Assembly: GCA_965212195.1 (NCBI GenBank)
Contig: CBDBUW010000017.1
Coordinates: forward strand, 620,001 to 684,000
Length of the DNA stretch: 64,000 bases
Source of the DNA: JAJCYK01 sp965212195
GTDB lineage: Bacteria; Bacteroidota; Bacteroidia; Cytophagales; Cyclobacteriaceae
Direction of reading: 5' to 3'
Shown here piece after piece: positions 22,960-30,365 of the stretch (positions are counted from its first letter, which is position 1; the number at the start of each line of letters is the position of its first letter). The position numbers and the translations under genes were made by a program. Below the pieces are notes generated by a model. The model ran no database searches, was not told where the DNA came from, and saw only the letters and a program-made list of their open reading frames with translations.

Positions 22960-25900
22960 ATGAGAAAGAAAATGTCCTTAAAATTGTCATTGCTGATGCT
23001 AGTGGGCCTCACCATCCTGGTATCACATCAAATTAACGGCCAGACCTTCTCGTCGCCCCCTGCCGAAGAGGGTGAAATGACCGTATGGAATATAACTCCG
23101 GAAGACTACCAGTACGCGCAGGGCCACTATCAAAACTGGGCGGTAGTGACAGATGGTAACGGATTTATCTATGCGGCTAATGGCAGTGGGGTAATGGAGT
23201 ATGATGGTATCAGCTGGAGATTGATATTATCCCCCGATCTGCATGCCGTGCGCACCCTTACCGTTGACCACAATAATGTAAAATGGGTGGGAGCAGATAG
23301 AGAATTGGGGTATTTGGCAGCCGATTCAATGGGTTTTCTGCAGTATATCTCCTTAAAAGATAAAATCCCACCTTCCGATCCCTTGGTGGCAAATGTGTGG
23401 AGTGTTTTTGCACAAGGTGACAGGGTATTGTTCATGGCGGCGAATACCATTTACTGCTGGGAGAATGATCAGTTCCGCATCATACCCAGCCCAGGTGAAA
23501 TCCACCGCGAATTTCAGGTCAACGGCGAAATCTACTTCCGTGTAAAAGGACAGGGCTTTTATAAACTTGAGGGGGACTCACTTCAACTGATCCCAGGGGG
23601 AGATGCCTATAAGGATATATCCATTCTGGCAGCTATGCCATACGACGGCAACGGTTTATTGTTCGCTTCCAGAGATCTCGGCTTGCTTGTCTATCAGGAT
23701 GGAGTCACTAGGGTGGTGAACAGCAATTTAAAAGACTATTTCCAGGAACACATTCTTTACAAAGGTTTGATGTTGCCAGACTCCACATATGCCTTTGCGA
23801 CCTTGCGTGGTGGAGTGATCATTAGCGATAAACAGGGCAATGTACTAAGGGAGATCAACGAAAAAAGTGGGGTTCAAAACAATCAAGTACACGGAATAGT
23901 GGTAGATAGTGAGCTTGGTTTGTGGCTGGCTCTGCAAACGGGACTATCACGCGTGCAGTCGTTTCTACCCTTTACTTTTTTTGATGAACGCTTGGGTTTA
24001 AGAGGGACTATCACCGGTATCGTCAGGCATCAGGGGACATTGTATATTTCTACCCATGAAGGGTTGTTTACGTTGATCAAGCCACCCACCGGCCCTGCCC
24101 GGTTTGAGCGCAATGAACAAATTAATACCGGGTGCTTTTCAATAATTCCCGCCGGCGATGTACTGCTTTTAGCCACCAGAGACGGGGTCTTTCAAATATC
24201 TAAAAGCGTCATTTCCCAAATTAACCAGCTACCGGGATCACAAATGTTATATCGCAGCTTGACAGACTCCAACCGGGTTTATGTGGGTCATCTTAACGGA
24301 TTGTCCACTCTATATTTTAAGGACGACCAATGGTTGGATGAGAAGACTGTGGATCAAGTAGAGGAGCATATTATGTCGATATCCGAAACTGCTGAGGGTG
24401 ACATCTGGCTAGGCACATCTTTGCAGGAGGTCATTCGATTAGAATTTCCAAAAGTCGACATAGACGGAGGAAAGGACTTTGATGGTTTGACCGTTCACCA
24501 TTTTATTAACAGTCATGGACTCCCTGACGGTTACACCTCTCCGTACATTGTGGATGGAGAGATATTGGTCAGCACCAATAGATCCAATGGGCCGCTTTTT
24601 AAATATGATGGGCAAAAAACAGCGTTCGTCAAAGTAACGGACTTCGGCAAAAAATTCGACATAGATTCATTGTTGCTGTTTCCTGTAGCCCACCAGGAAG
24701 AGACCGGGGATTTGCTACTGGAATCATTGCCCCATAAAGGTCAGGTATATCGATTTTCAGCGTCTAAGGATGGGGCCGGGGGTTACAGTGTGGTTCGGGT
24801 TTACGATGAAACCTATAGAACTTTCCTGGAAAGAAATGCAATTTTATGGGAATATAAGCACCACCTATGGTCTGGTGGTGAGGCAGCTGCCAGTTATGAC
24901 TTGAAGGCCAATTTCGAATTGAAGGGATTGTTTAAAACTAACATTCGCCGGGTAATAGTGGGACAGGATTCCTCTATTTATGGCGGGGAAAAGGCCACCA
25001 CCCTAGCACCACCTCTGAAGTATGCCCATAGTGGCCTGCGCTTTGAATATTCTGCCCCGGATTATTCCAGTCAGGGAACCACTAAATATCAGTATTTCTT
25101 AGTAGGGTTTGATGATGACTGGTCGGACTGGACCGATGAAACCAGAAAAGATTATACCAACCTTCCTGAAGGGTCTTACCAATTCATGGCAAGAGCAAAA
25201 AATATATACGGCCGGGTAAGTACAGCTGATTCGTATAATTTCGAGATTCTTGCCCCCTGGTACCGGACAATTTGGGCATATGGAGCCTATGCAATTCTGG
25301 CCACCTTATTTATTTACATGGTGGTGCAGTGGCGGTCCGCACAGCTAAAAAGGGATAAACGCACTCTTGAAGCCCTGGTGGATCAAAAAACTTCGGAGAT
25401 AAAAATGCAAGCGCAGAAGCTTCGCGAGTTAGATCAAGCAAAATCGCACTTTTTCGCGAATATTTCACACGAGTTTCGCACCCCCCTCGCGTTGATTCTA
25501 GGGCCCTTAAAAGATAAATTGAATCAAAACCTCACTACCGAAGAGCGTAAGGATGTAAGTGTTATGCACCGTAGTGCTGAAAGACTACAGCGCTTGATCA
25601 ATCAATTGCTGGACCTTTCAAAACTGGAGTCCAACAGGTTAAAATTGAACCTAGAGCCGCTCAACATTGGTTTTTTTCTAAAAGCGATCCTAAGTTCTTT
25701 TAGTAGCCATGCAGAACAACGGCAAATAACCTATCTACTGCAAGTACCGCAAGAACAAATATGGGGTCAATTCGATAGGGACAAACTTGAAAAAATCGTC
25801 TATAACCTGGTATCGAACGCCTTTAAGTTTACTCCAAATGGCGGCGATATATCGGTAGTGGCCATTTGCGGATCCAAGGAACTAAGCATAATCGTGGAAG

Positions 25901-26982
25901 ACAATGGCTGTGGAATTCCCAAAGAGAATTTGCCCCAGATCTTTAATCGTTTTTACCAAGCTGATGATTCCAATACCCGCAATCACGAAGGCACTGGGAT
26001 TGGATTAGCTCTTACCAAGGAATTAGTAGAATTATCTAACGGAAGTATTGAGGTTTCCAGCTGGCAGGGGAAAGGCACAATCTTTAAGGTGCTTTTGCCC
26101 TACCAGCCAGTTGCGGAACCCGCCTTCCAAGGCTCGCCAATAATGACAACCCCTGTGGATGTGGGTACCGCTTTTATACCGCCGGCATTTACACCAGAAA
26201 TGGGTTATGGAGAAAAACCCATGGTATTGCTGGTAGAAGATCACCATGAACTAAGGGGTTATATCAAAAGTCATCTCAGTGACTATACCATATTAGAGGC
26301 GGCAGACGGCGAAGCCGGGCTCCAGACCGCATTAAAGCAGGTCCCGGACTTGATCATCAGTGATGTGATGATGCCTAAAATGGACGGCGTGTGCCTGGTT
26401 CAAGCCTTAAAATCGGATCAAAAAACCAGTCATATTCCCGTTATTCTGCTAACTGCTAAAGCCGATATCGCCAGCAAGCTCGAAGGTCTGCATACGGGAG
26501 CCGACGATTATCTTACCAAACCGTTTAACGGCCAGGAATTGCAGGTTCGCTGCCAAAACCTTATTGAACAGCGCAGATTACTGCGAGAGAGATTCTCCAA
26601 CACTATGGTGTTAAAGCCTAAGGAGATCGCCATTACCTCGGTAGACGAGACCTTTCTTACCAGGGTGATGGAAATTTTGGAACAACATATGGATAACTCT
26701 GATTTTTCTGTAGAAATTTTCCAGCGCGAGATAGGTATGAGCCGTATGCAATTACACCGTAAGCTCAAAGCTTTAACCAATTACTCCACTACAGAATTCA
26801 TTCGCATCCAACGTTTGCAACGAGCTGCCCAAATGCTCGGGGACAGCGATCTACCGGTATCGGATATATGCTACCAGGTAGGGTTCAACAATAAATCCTA
26901 CTTTTCCAAATGCTTTAAGGAGCAATTTGGAATTACCCCTAGTGCGTACGCAAACCAGGCACATAAAACCCCCAACGATTAG
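22960..26982 (+). CDS. Hybrid two-component system regulator (propeller sensor, kinase, receiver, AraC domain)
   Basis: A 1340-residue single-protein two-component system of the Bacteroidota type. After a signal peptide (about 1-27) come Reg_prop-like propeller repeats, a Y_Y_Y domain (about 690-765, with Y-Q-Y-F-L-V-G-F-D-D-D-W), and a transmembrane helix near 770-790. Next are HisKA with His837 in F-A-N-I-S-H-E-F-R-T-P, a HATPase (N-G-C-G-I-P, G-T-G-I-G-L-A-L), a receiver domain with Asp1135 in I-S-D-V-M-M-P-K-M-D-G, and a C-terminal AraC helix-turn-helix (S-R-M-Q-L-H-R-K-L, G-F-N-N-K-S-Y-F-S-K-C-F-K). Such regulators usually control adjacent glycan-use genes. Here the following genes encode lipoproteins and a small barrel instead. 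Confidence 0.94.
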   Translation: MRKKMSLKLSLLMLVGLTILVSHQINGQTFSSPPAEEGEMTVWNITPEDYQYAQGHYQNWAVVTDGNGFIYAANGSGVMEYDGISWRLILSPDLHAVRTLTVDHNNVKWVGADRELGYLAADSMGFLQYISLKDKIPPSDPLVANVWSVFAQGDRVLFMAANTIYCWENDQFRIIPSPGEIHREFQVNGEIYFRVKGQGFYKLEGDSLQLIPGGDAYKDISILAAMPYDGNGLLFASRDLGLLVYQDGVTRVVNSNLKDYFQEHILYKGLMLPDSTYAFATLRGGVIISDKQGNVLREINEKSGVQNNQVHGIVVDSELGLWLALQTGLSRVQSFLPFTFFDERLGLRGTITGIVRHQGTLYISTHEGLFTLIKPPTGPARFERNEQINTGCFSIIPAGDVLLLATRDGVFQISKSVISQINQLPGSQMLYRSLTDSNRVYVGHLNGLSTLYFKDDQWLDEKTVDQVEEHIMSISETAEGDIWLGTSLQEVIRLEFPKVDIDGGKDFDGLTVHHFINSHGLPDGYTSPYIVDGEILVSTNRSNGPLFKYDGQKTAFVKVTDFGKKFDIDSLLLFPVAHQEETGDLLLESLPHKGQVYRFSASKDGAGGYSVVRVYDETYRTFLERNAILWEYKHHLWSGGEAAASYDLKANFELKGLFKTNIRRVIVGQDSSIYGGEKATTLAPPLKYAHSGLRFEYSAPDYSSQGTTKYQYFLVGFDDDWSDWTDETRKDYTNLPEGSYQFMARAKNIYGRVSTADSYNFEILAPWYRTIWAYGAYAILATLFIYMVVQWRSAQLKRDKRTLEALVDQKTSEIKMQAQKLRELDQAKSHFFANISHEFRTPLALILGPLKDKLNQNLTTEERKDVSVMHRSAERLQRLINQLLDLSKLESNRLKLNLEPLNIGFFLKAILSSFSSHAEQRQITYLLQVPQEQIWGQFDRDKLEKIVYNLVSNAFKFTPNGGDISVVAICGSKELSIIVEDNGCGIPKENLPQIFNRFYQADDSNTRNHEGTGIGLALTKELVELSNGSIEVSSWQGKGTIFKVLLPYQPVAEPAFQGSPIMTTPVDVGTAFIPPAFTPEMGYGEKPMVLLVEDHHELRGYIKSHLSDYTILEAADGEAGLQTALKQVPDLIISDVMMPKMDGVCLVQALKSDQKTSHIPVILLTAKADIASKLEGLHTGADDYLTKPFNGQELQVRCQNLIEQRRLLRERFSNTMVLKPKEIAITSVDETFLTRVMEILEQHMDNSDFSVEIFQREIGMSRMQLHRKLKALTNYSTTEFIRIQRLQRAAQMLGDSDLPVSDICYQVGFNNKSYFSKCFKEQFGITPSAYANQAHKTPND

Positions 26983-27024
26983 CCTCAGTTTTTCGAAGAG
27001 ACTCCTTAAAAAACATCCTTTCAT

Positions 27025-27046
27025 GGCCGGTTATGGCCCTTTTTTC
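27025..27046 (+). terminator. Possible terminator after the hybrid sensor gene
   Basis: GGCC (27025-27028) pairs with GGCC (27035-27038) over a 6-nt loop, followed by C and six T. The stem is short but all G-C, and it lies 43 nt past the stop codon. Confidence 0.45.
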
Positions 27047-27163
27047 GATTAGTTACAATACTGATAGTCTTTGGTACAATGGTGATACTAGTTGCCATCG
27101 GATAACTATAGCTTCATGACATGGAGTTCACAACTTCTTATGTTCAATCAAAATAATGCAGCT

Positions 27164-28114
27164 ATGAAATTTCTTAATTCTTTGCTCCTAGTATTTTGGG
27201 CATTTTCACTGACGGGTTGTTTTCTATTCGGAGGTGACGATGATGATGCCCCCTCCGCAATTGCACGGGGGTCCCTGAACGGAACGGTCTTAGATGACCA
27301 AGCCCAGACCTATGGGGAGGTAAACGTAACCTTAAAGCAAAACGGAGTAGTGGTTCAAACGCGCTCCAGCGATGAGAACGGAAAATTTGAAATGCCCTCT
27401 TTGGAAGTGGGTAGCTATGAACTCGACTTAACGCCACCTTTGGGGAGTTTGGCGGACCCTGCTAAGTCTGTATCGATTACAGAGAACTTTACCATAGACC
27501 AGGACATCACCTTTACTCCGCAACCAGTACCCGCCTCGCTGGTGTTAGGAGCTACCGACCCCTTGGATGAGGTTGCCAATGCCCAGGGCGAGGTGCCATC
27601 AGATCCCTCGGATCTGATTTATGCACCATTAGTCTTCGAGGAACCGCTAGGAGAGCTTCATCCTATTATCGCTCCTGATGGCCATCACCTCACACTTGAA
27701 GAATGGCAAACTGCCACGGGCTCCGCTACCGTTGCTTGCGAAGGAGGCGAAACGGTGTATCACCTGGAGTTCACTGGATTAATACCCAACGGGGTTTACA
27801 CCATCTGGAACTTTGTGCTCACCCGGCAGCTCAGCGCTACCAGCAGCATTAATATGGCTACGGACGTAGCTGCTAGTGGAGCCTTAGGTGACGGCGAAAG
27901 TAATACCTTGGTGGCCTCCGAAAATGGTGCCGCGGAATTAGAAGTAAGGGCGCAACCAGGTCCCCTGACCATGTTCGGAGATCTTTCTCCATGTGCCATT
28001 ACTACCACACCAGGCTTTGTACTGATCATCAACTATCACATCGATGGCCAAACCCATGGTGGTGTACCAGGGCCCGATAAGGATGATGTTGCCCATCTTT
28101 TAATCTATTTCTAG
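27164..28114 (+). CDS. Lipoprotein with carboxypeptidase-regulatory-like domain and unnamed C-terminal domain
   Basis: A 316-residue predicted lipoprotein. ATG 27164 was chosen because it starts a clean signal peptide ending in L-T-G-C, followed by an acidic G-G-D-D-D-D sequence. Residues about 35-110 look like a carboxypeptidase-regulatory-like (transthyretin-type) fold (G-S-L-N-G-T-V, S-D-E-N-G-K-F, L-E-V-G-S-Y-E-L). The C-terminal part (about 150-316) contains G-L-I-P-N-G-V-Y-T-I-W-N, a paired Cys, G-P-L-T-M-F-G and a His-rich end (Y-H-I-D-G-Q-T-H-G). I know similar sequences only as uncharacterised secreted proteins. It may be a target of the upstream hybrid sensor. Confidence 0.75.
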   Translation: MKFLNSLLLVFWAFSLTGCFLFGGDDDDAPSAIARGSLNGTVLDDQAQTYGEVNVTLKQNGVVVQTRSSDENGKFEMPSLEVGSYELDLTPPLGSLADPAKSVSITENFTIDQDITFTPQPVPASLVLGATDPLDEVANAQGEVPSDPSDLIYAPLVFEEPLGELHPIIAPDGHHLTLEEWQTATGSATVACEGGETVYHLEFTGLIPNGVYTIWNFVLTRQLSATSSINMATDVAASGALGDGESNTLVASENGAAELEVRAQPGPLTMFGDLSPCAITTTPGFVLIINYHIDGQTHGGVPGPDKDDVAHLLIYF

Positions 28115-28262
28115 TGGTGCTACAAATTTGGAGACGCCCCTGGGCGGAGATCACCCATACCTTGGTGAGTCGACAAGGTCTTTCCAGCAATCCCTCGACT
28201 ATTAGAATAAACAAACCTGAGGGAGCTAATTAGACTAATTATCATCATAAATAATCGAAATC

Positions 28263-28847
28263 ATGAAAACTATAATATTAGTCGTATACATCTTAACATT
28301 CCTTTTGAATGACATTACGGCGCAATCCTTAAAATCAATTTCAGCAGGCCCCAAAGCGGGAATAAATATATCCCATTGGGGCGGTGACGACTTCGACACT
28401 CAATCCAGAGCCGGTATGCATATCGGAGGTTTCGCGGTGTTGGAGTTTTCCGAAAGATTTGCCCTGCAACCCGAACTGCTTTTCTCTTCCCAGGGTGCTA
28501 AGGTTGAATCGCCGGACATCAATTTACCGGTTAACTATTTGAACTTACCCATACTTGCCAAGGTCATGGTTTATGAGGGCCTGTATTTCAACATTGGACC
28601 CCAAATAGCCTTTTTATTATCAGCCAAGGAAGACGGCATGAATACCCAAGAGGAGTACAAGAGTACCGATTTTGGTGTGGTCATCGGAGCAGGGTACCAG
28701 CTGCCTATGGGCGCTCATGTGCAAGTACGCTATAACGCTGGGATAAGCAACTTCAATAATGAAGATTTCTTTGATGAAAAAACCAGTAATCAGGTGGTCC
28801 AAATCTCTGTGGGCTATATCATTTGGAACCATTCAATGAGAAATTAA
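28263..28847 (+). CDS. Outer-membrane beta-barrel protein, PorT-like family
   Basis: A 194-residue protein with a signal peptide (about 1-20, ending near T-A-Q-S) and eight or so amphipathic strands. The pattern is typical of the Bacteroidota PF13568 barrel family: G-P-K-A-G-I-N-I-S near the start, A-L-Q-P-E-L-L-F-S-S-Q-G, Y-L-N-L-P-I-L-A-K, and N-I-G-P-Q-I-A-F-L-L. It should sit in the outer membrane. These proteins have no assigned function in general, and this one is not the T9SS component PorT itself as far as I can tell. It lies 12 nt before the next lipoprotein gene, probably in one transcript. Confidence 0.85.
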   Translation: MKTIILVVYILTFLLNDITAQSLKSISAGPKAGINISHWGGDDFDTQSRAGMHIGGFAVLEFSERFALQPELLFSSQGAKVESPDINLPVNYLNLPILAKVMVYEGLYFNIGPQIAFLLSAKEDGMNTQEEYKSTDFGVVIGAGYQLPMGAHVQVRYNAGISNFNNEDFFDEKTSNQVVQISVGYIIWNHSMRN

Positions 28848-28859
28848 AGCATTATTATT

Positions 28860-29351
28860 ATGAACATTCGATTCCTAAAAAATCAGATGGTAGTAATTAT
28901 GGCTCTGTTATTAATGACCTTTACTACCAATTGTGGAGACTCAGACGATCCTCAATTATCATCTACTTATTCGGGTACCGGTAGTTTCAACTTTACCGGG
29001 GATACTACTTTCACTTTCCAAGGAAGTGTCAGCAATAGCGGTACTGTTCCCATTAATGATTACCAATTTCTGCCTGTCAATGTCAAAAACGGTGACCTCA
29101 CCCTGCTTATTGGGGTAAATGGTCGTCCTAGTGTGGTAGTAGGCAGTTATGAAGTAGGTGAAATGCCCGTTCAGGCCTATACTACCATTACCCTATTGGA
29201 TGAACTTTACGATGCTAAATCCGGTACGGTGACCATTTCTACCTACAATCAAAATGAGATAAAAGGAAGTATTGATGTAGCCTTGAGGGCCCTATTCAGT
29301 TTTTCAGATGACTTGTTTATACAGGGCACCTTTGAGTTAACTGCCGAATAA
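28860..29351 (+). CDS. Hypothetical lipoprotein
   Basis: A 163-residue protein with a signal peptide ending T-T-N-C-G-D-S-D-D, a lipobox with an acidic follow-on sequence suited to surface export. The rest is rich in Thr, Ser and Gly and predicted all-beta (G-T-G-S-F-N-F-T-G-D-T-T-F-T-F). I recognise no family. It follows the barrel gene by 12 nt, and a pair of hairpins lies after it, so the two probably form a transcription unit. Confidence 0.65.
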   Translation: MNIRFLKNQMVVIMALLLMTFTTNCGDSDDPQLSSTYSGTGSFNFTGDTTFTFQGSVSNSGTVPINDYQFLPVNVKNGDLTLLIGVNGRPSVVVGSYEVGEMPVQAYTTITLLDELYDAKSGTVTISTYNQNEIKGSIDVALRALFSFSDDLFIQGTFELTAE

Positions 29352-29393
29352 GCTGCTAATAACTATTTTGGTGGCAATTATATGGCTGCTGCA

Positions 29394-29439
29394 AGCACCG
29401 TATTTAGGTGCTGGAAGGAAGGGGATAATCCCTTCCTTC
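29394..29439. terminator. Tandem hairpins between convergent transcription units
   Basis: Two hairpins sit side by side. AGCACC/GGTGCT has 6 bp (29394-29399 and 29407-29412). GAAGGAAGGG/CCCTTCCTTC has 10 perfect bp with a 6-nt loop (29414-29423 and 29430-29439). They lie between two genes that converge. Neither strand has a T run of note, so termination, possibly in both directions, is inferred from position and stem strength. Confidence 0.5.
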
Positions 29440-29493
29440 TACGTTAACAGGTTTACCGTTGCTGAGCTCATACCCGTCTTCACCCATTAGATA

Positions 29494-30291
29494 TTACTGG
29501 ATCACAGCACCGGTTGGCTTTTCGAATAATGCTTGTTCAAGCTCCTGGGGAGATAATGTCACGTTGGTAAATGACACCGTATTGCGCAAGTCTATCGGCT
29601 TTCCATCCTGGTAATTGTACCAGGACACAGACTTAGGTAGTTTCAGTCCGCTTATCTCCTGCCAATGGTCATATCTGATCCAATGCACATCGCTGGAGGT
29701 CTCTTGGCTGAAAAAAGTAACGGTATACCCCAACCACGCCATTTGTCTAGTTTCTGGGTGATAGTGAATGAAGTATTCGTCCTTTGAACTGACTCCTACC
29801 CCTTGATTGTAAGCGATGCGAATACCCGGATAGGCAATGCCATCAAACTCTAAAGGATCTGTCTCGAGGTAGTTTATGCCTTCATCTCCCAGCACAAAGG
29901 GCATGGCATAGAAGTAGAACATTAAATTGTGATAGAATGCTGGGTTTCCTTTATAGGTGGAATCAGCCTTGATCCAAACATCGTTCCCATCAAAACCCAT
30001 GGTGAAATTAGCGCCTTCTACGCGATCGCGGCGGTTCCCAAGATTTATGAAGTGCTTCTCGTTGCCTTCTTCCTTTTCAATCTCAAAAGACAGGGCTTGC
30101 ATATTTTGCCAGGCCTCCATGCCACCGTGAGCCGTGAAAACTTCCGTTATATCAGCCGGATAACTCCTGGATGGGTCGGTAGGGGTTTCGGTGACTTCCG
30201 GGTCATCAACTACCTTTGAAGTTTCGCGGGTTTGACAGCTTACTAATAAAAATAAGCCCATCAATAGTAGGGGTAATTTCATATGTTTCAT
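29494..30291 (-). CDS. DUF6503 family lipoprotein
   Basis: A 265-residue predicted lipoprotein. ATG 30291 gives M-K-H-M-K-L-P-L-L and a lipobox ending L-V-S-C-Q-T; a start 30 nt upstream would precede the signal peptide. The domain begins F-T-A-H-G-G-M-E-A-W. It shows the family-typical K-G-N-P-A-F-Y-H-N-L-M-F-Y-F-Y-A-M-P-F-V-L and Q-M-A-W-L-G-Y-T-V-T, which I recognise from DUF6503 proteins of Flavobacteriia. The fold is probably LolA-like, a half-barrel that binds lipids, but function is unproven. It lies downstream of the M16 pair on the same strand, separated from it by a terminator. Confidence 0.8.
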   Translation of the reverse strand: MKHMKLPLLLMGLFLLVSCQTRETSKVVDDPEVTETPTDPSRSYPADITEVFTAHGGMEAWQNMQALSFEIEKEEGNEKHFINLGNRRDRVEGANFTMGFDGNDVWIKADSTYKGNPAFYHNLMFYFYAMPFVLGDEGINYLETDPLEFDGIAYPGIRIAYNQGVGVSSKDEYFIHYHPETRQMAWLGYTVTFFSQETSSDVHWIRYDHWQEISGLKLPKSVSWYNYQDGKPIDLRNTVSFTNVTLSPQELEQALFEKPTGAVIQ

Positions 30292-30320
30292 AGTGAACCA
30301 ATATCGCCTTTCCCCTGACA

Positions 30321-30348
30321 AAAAAAAAGCGGGTCACCCCGCTTTTTT
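30321..30348 (-). terminator. Intrinsic terminator after the M16 pair
   Basis: Minus strand: an AAAAAGCGGG stem pairs with CCCGCTTTTT over a 4-nt loop, then more T. It starts about 18 nt past the stop codon of the M16 gene ending at 30366 and precedes the DUF6503 start. Confidence 0.9.
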
Positions 30349-30365
30349 AAACTTTGCCTTTATGG

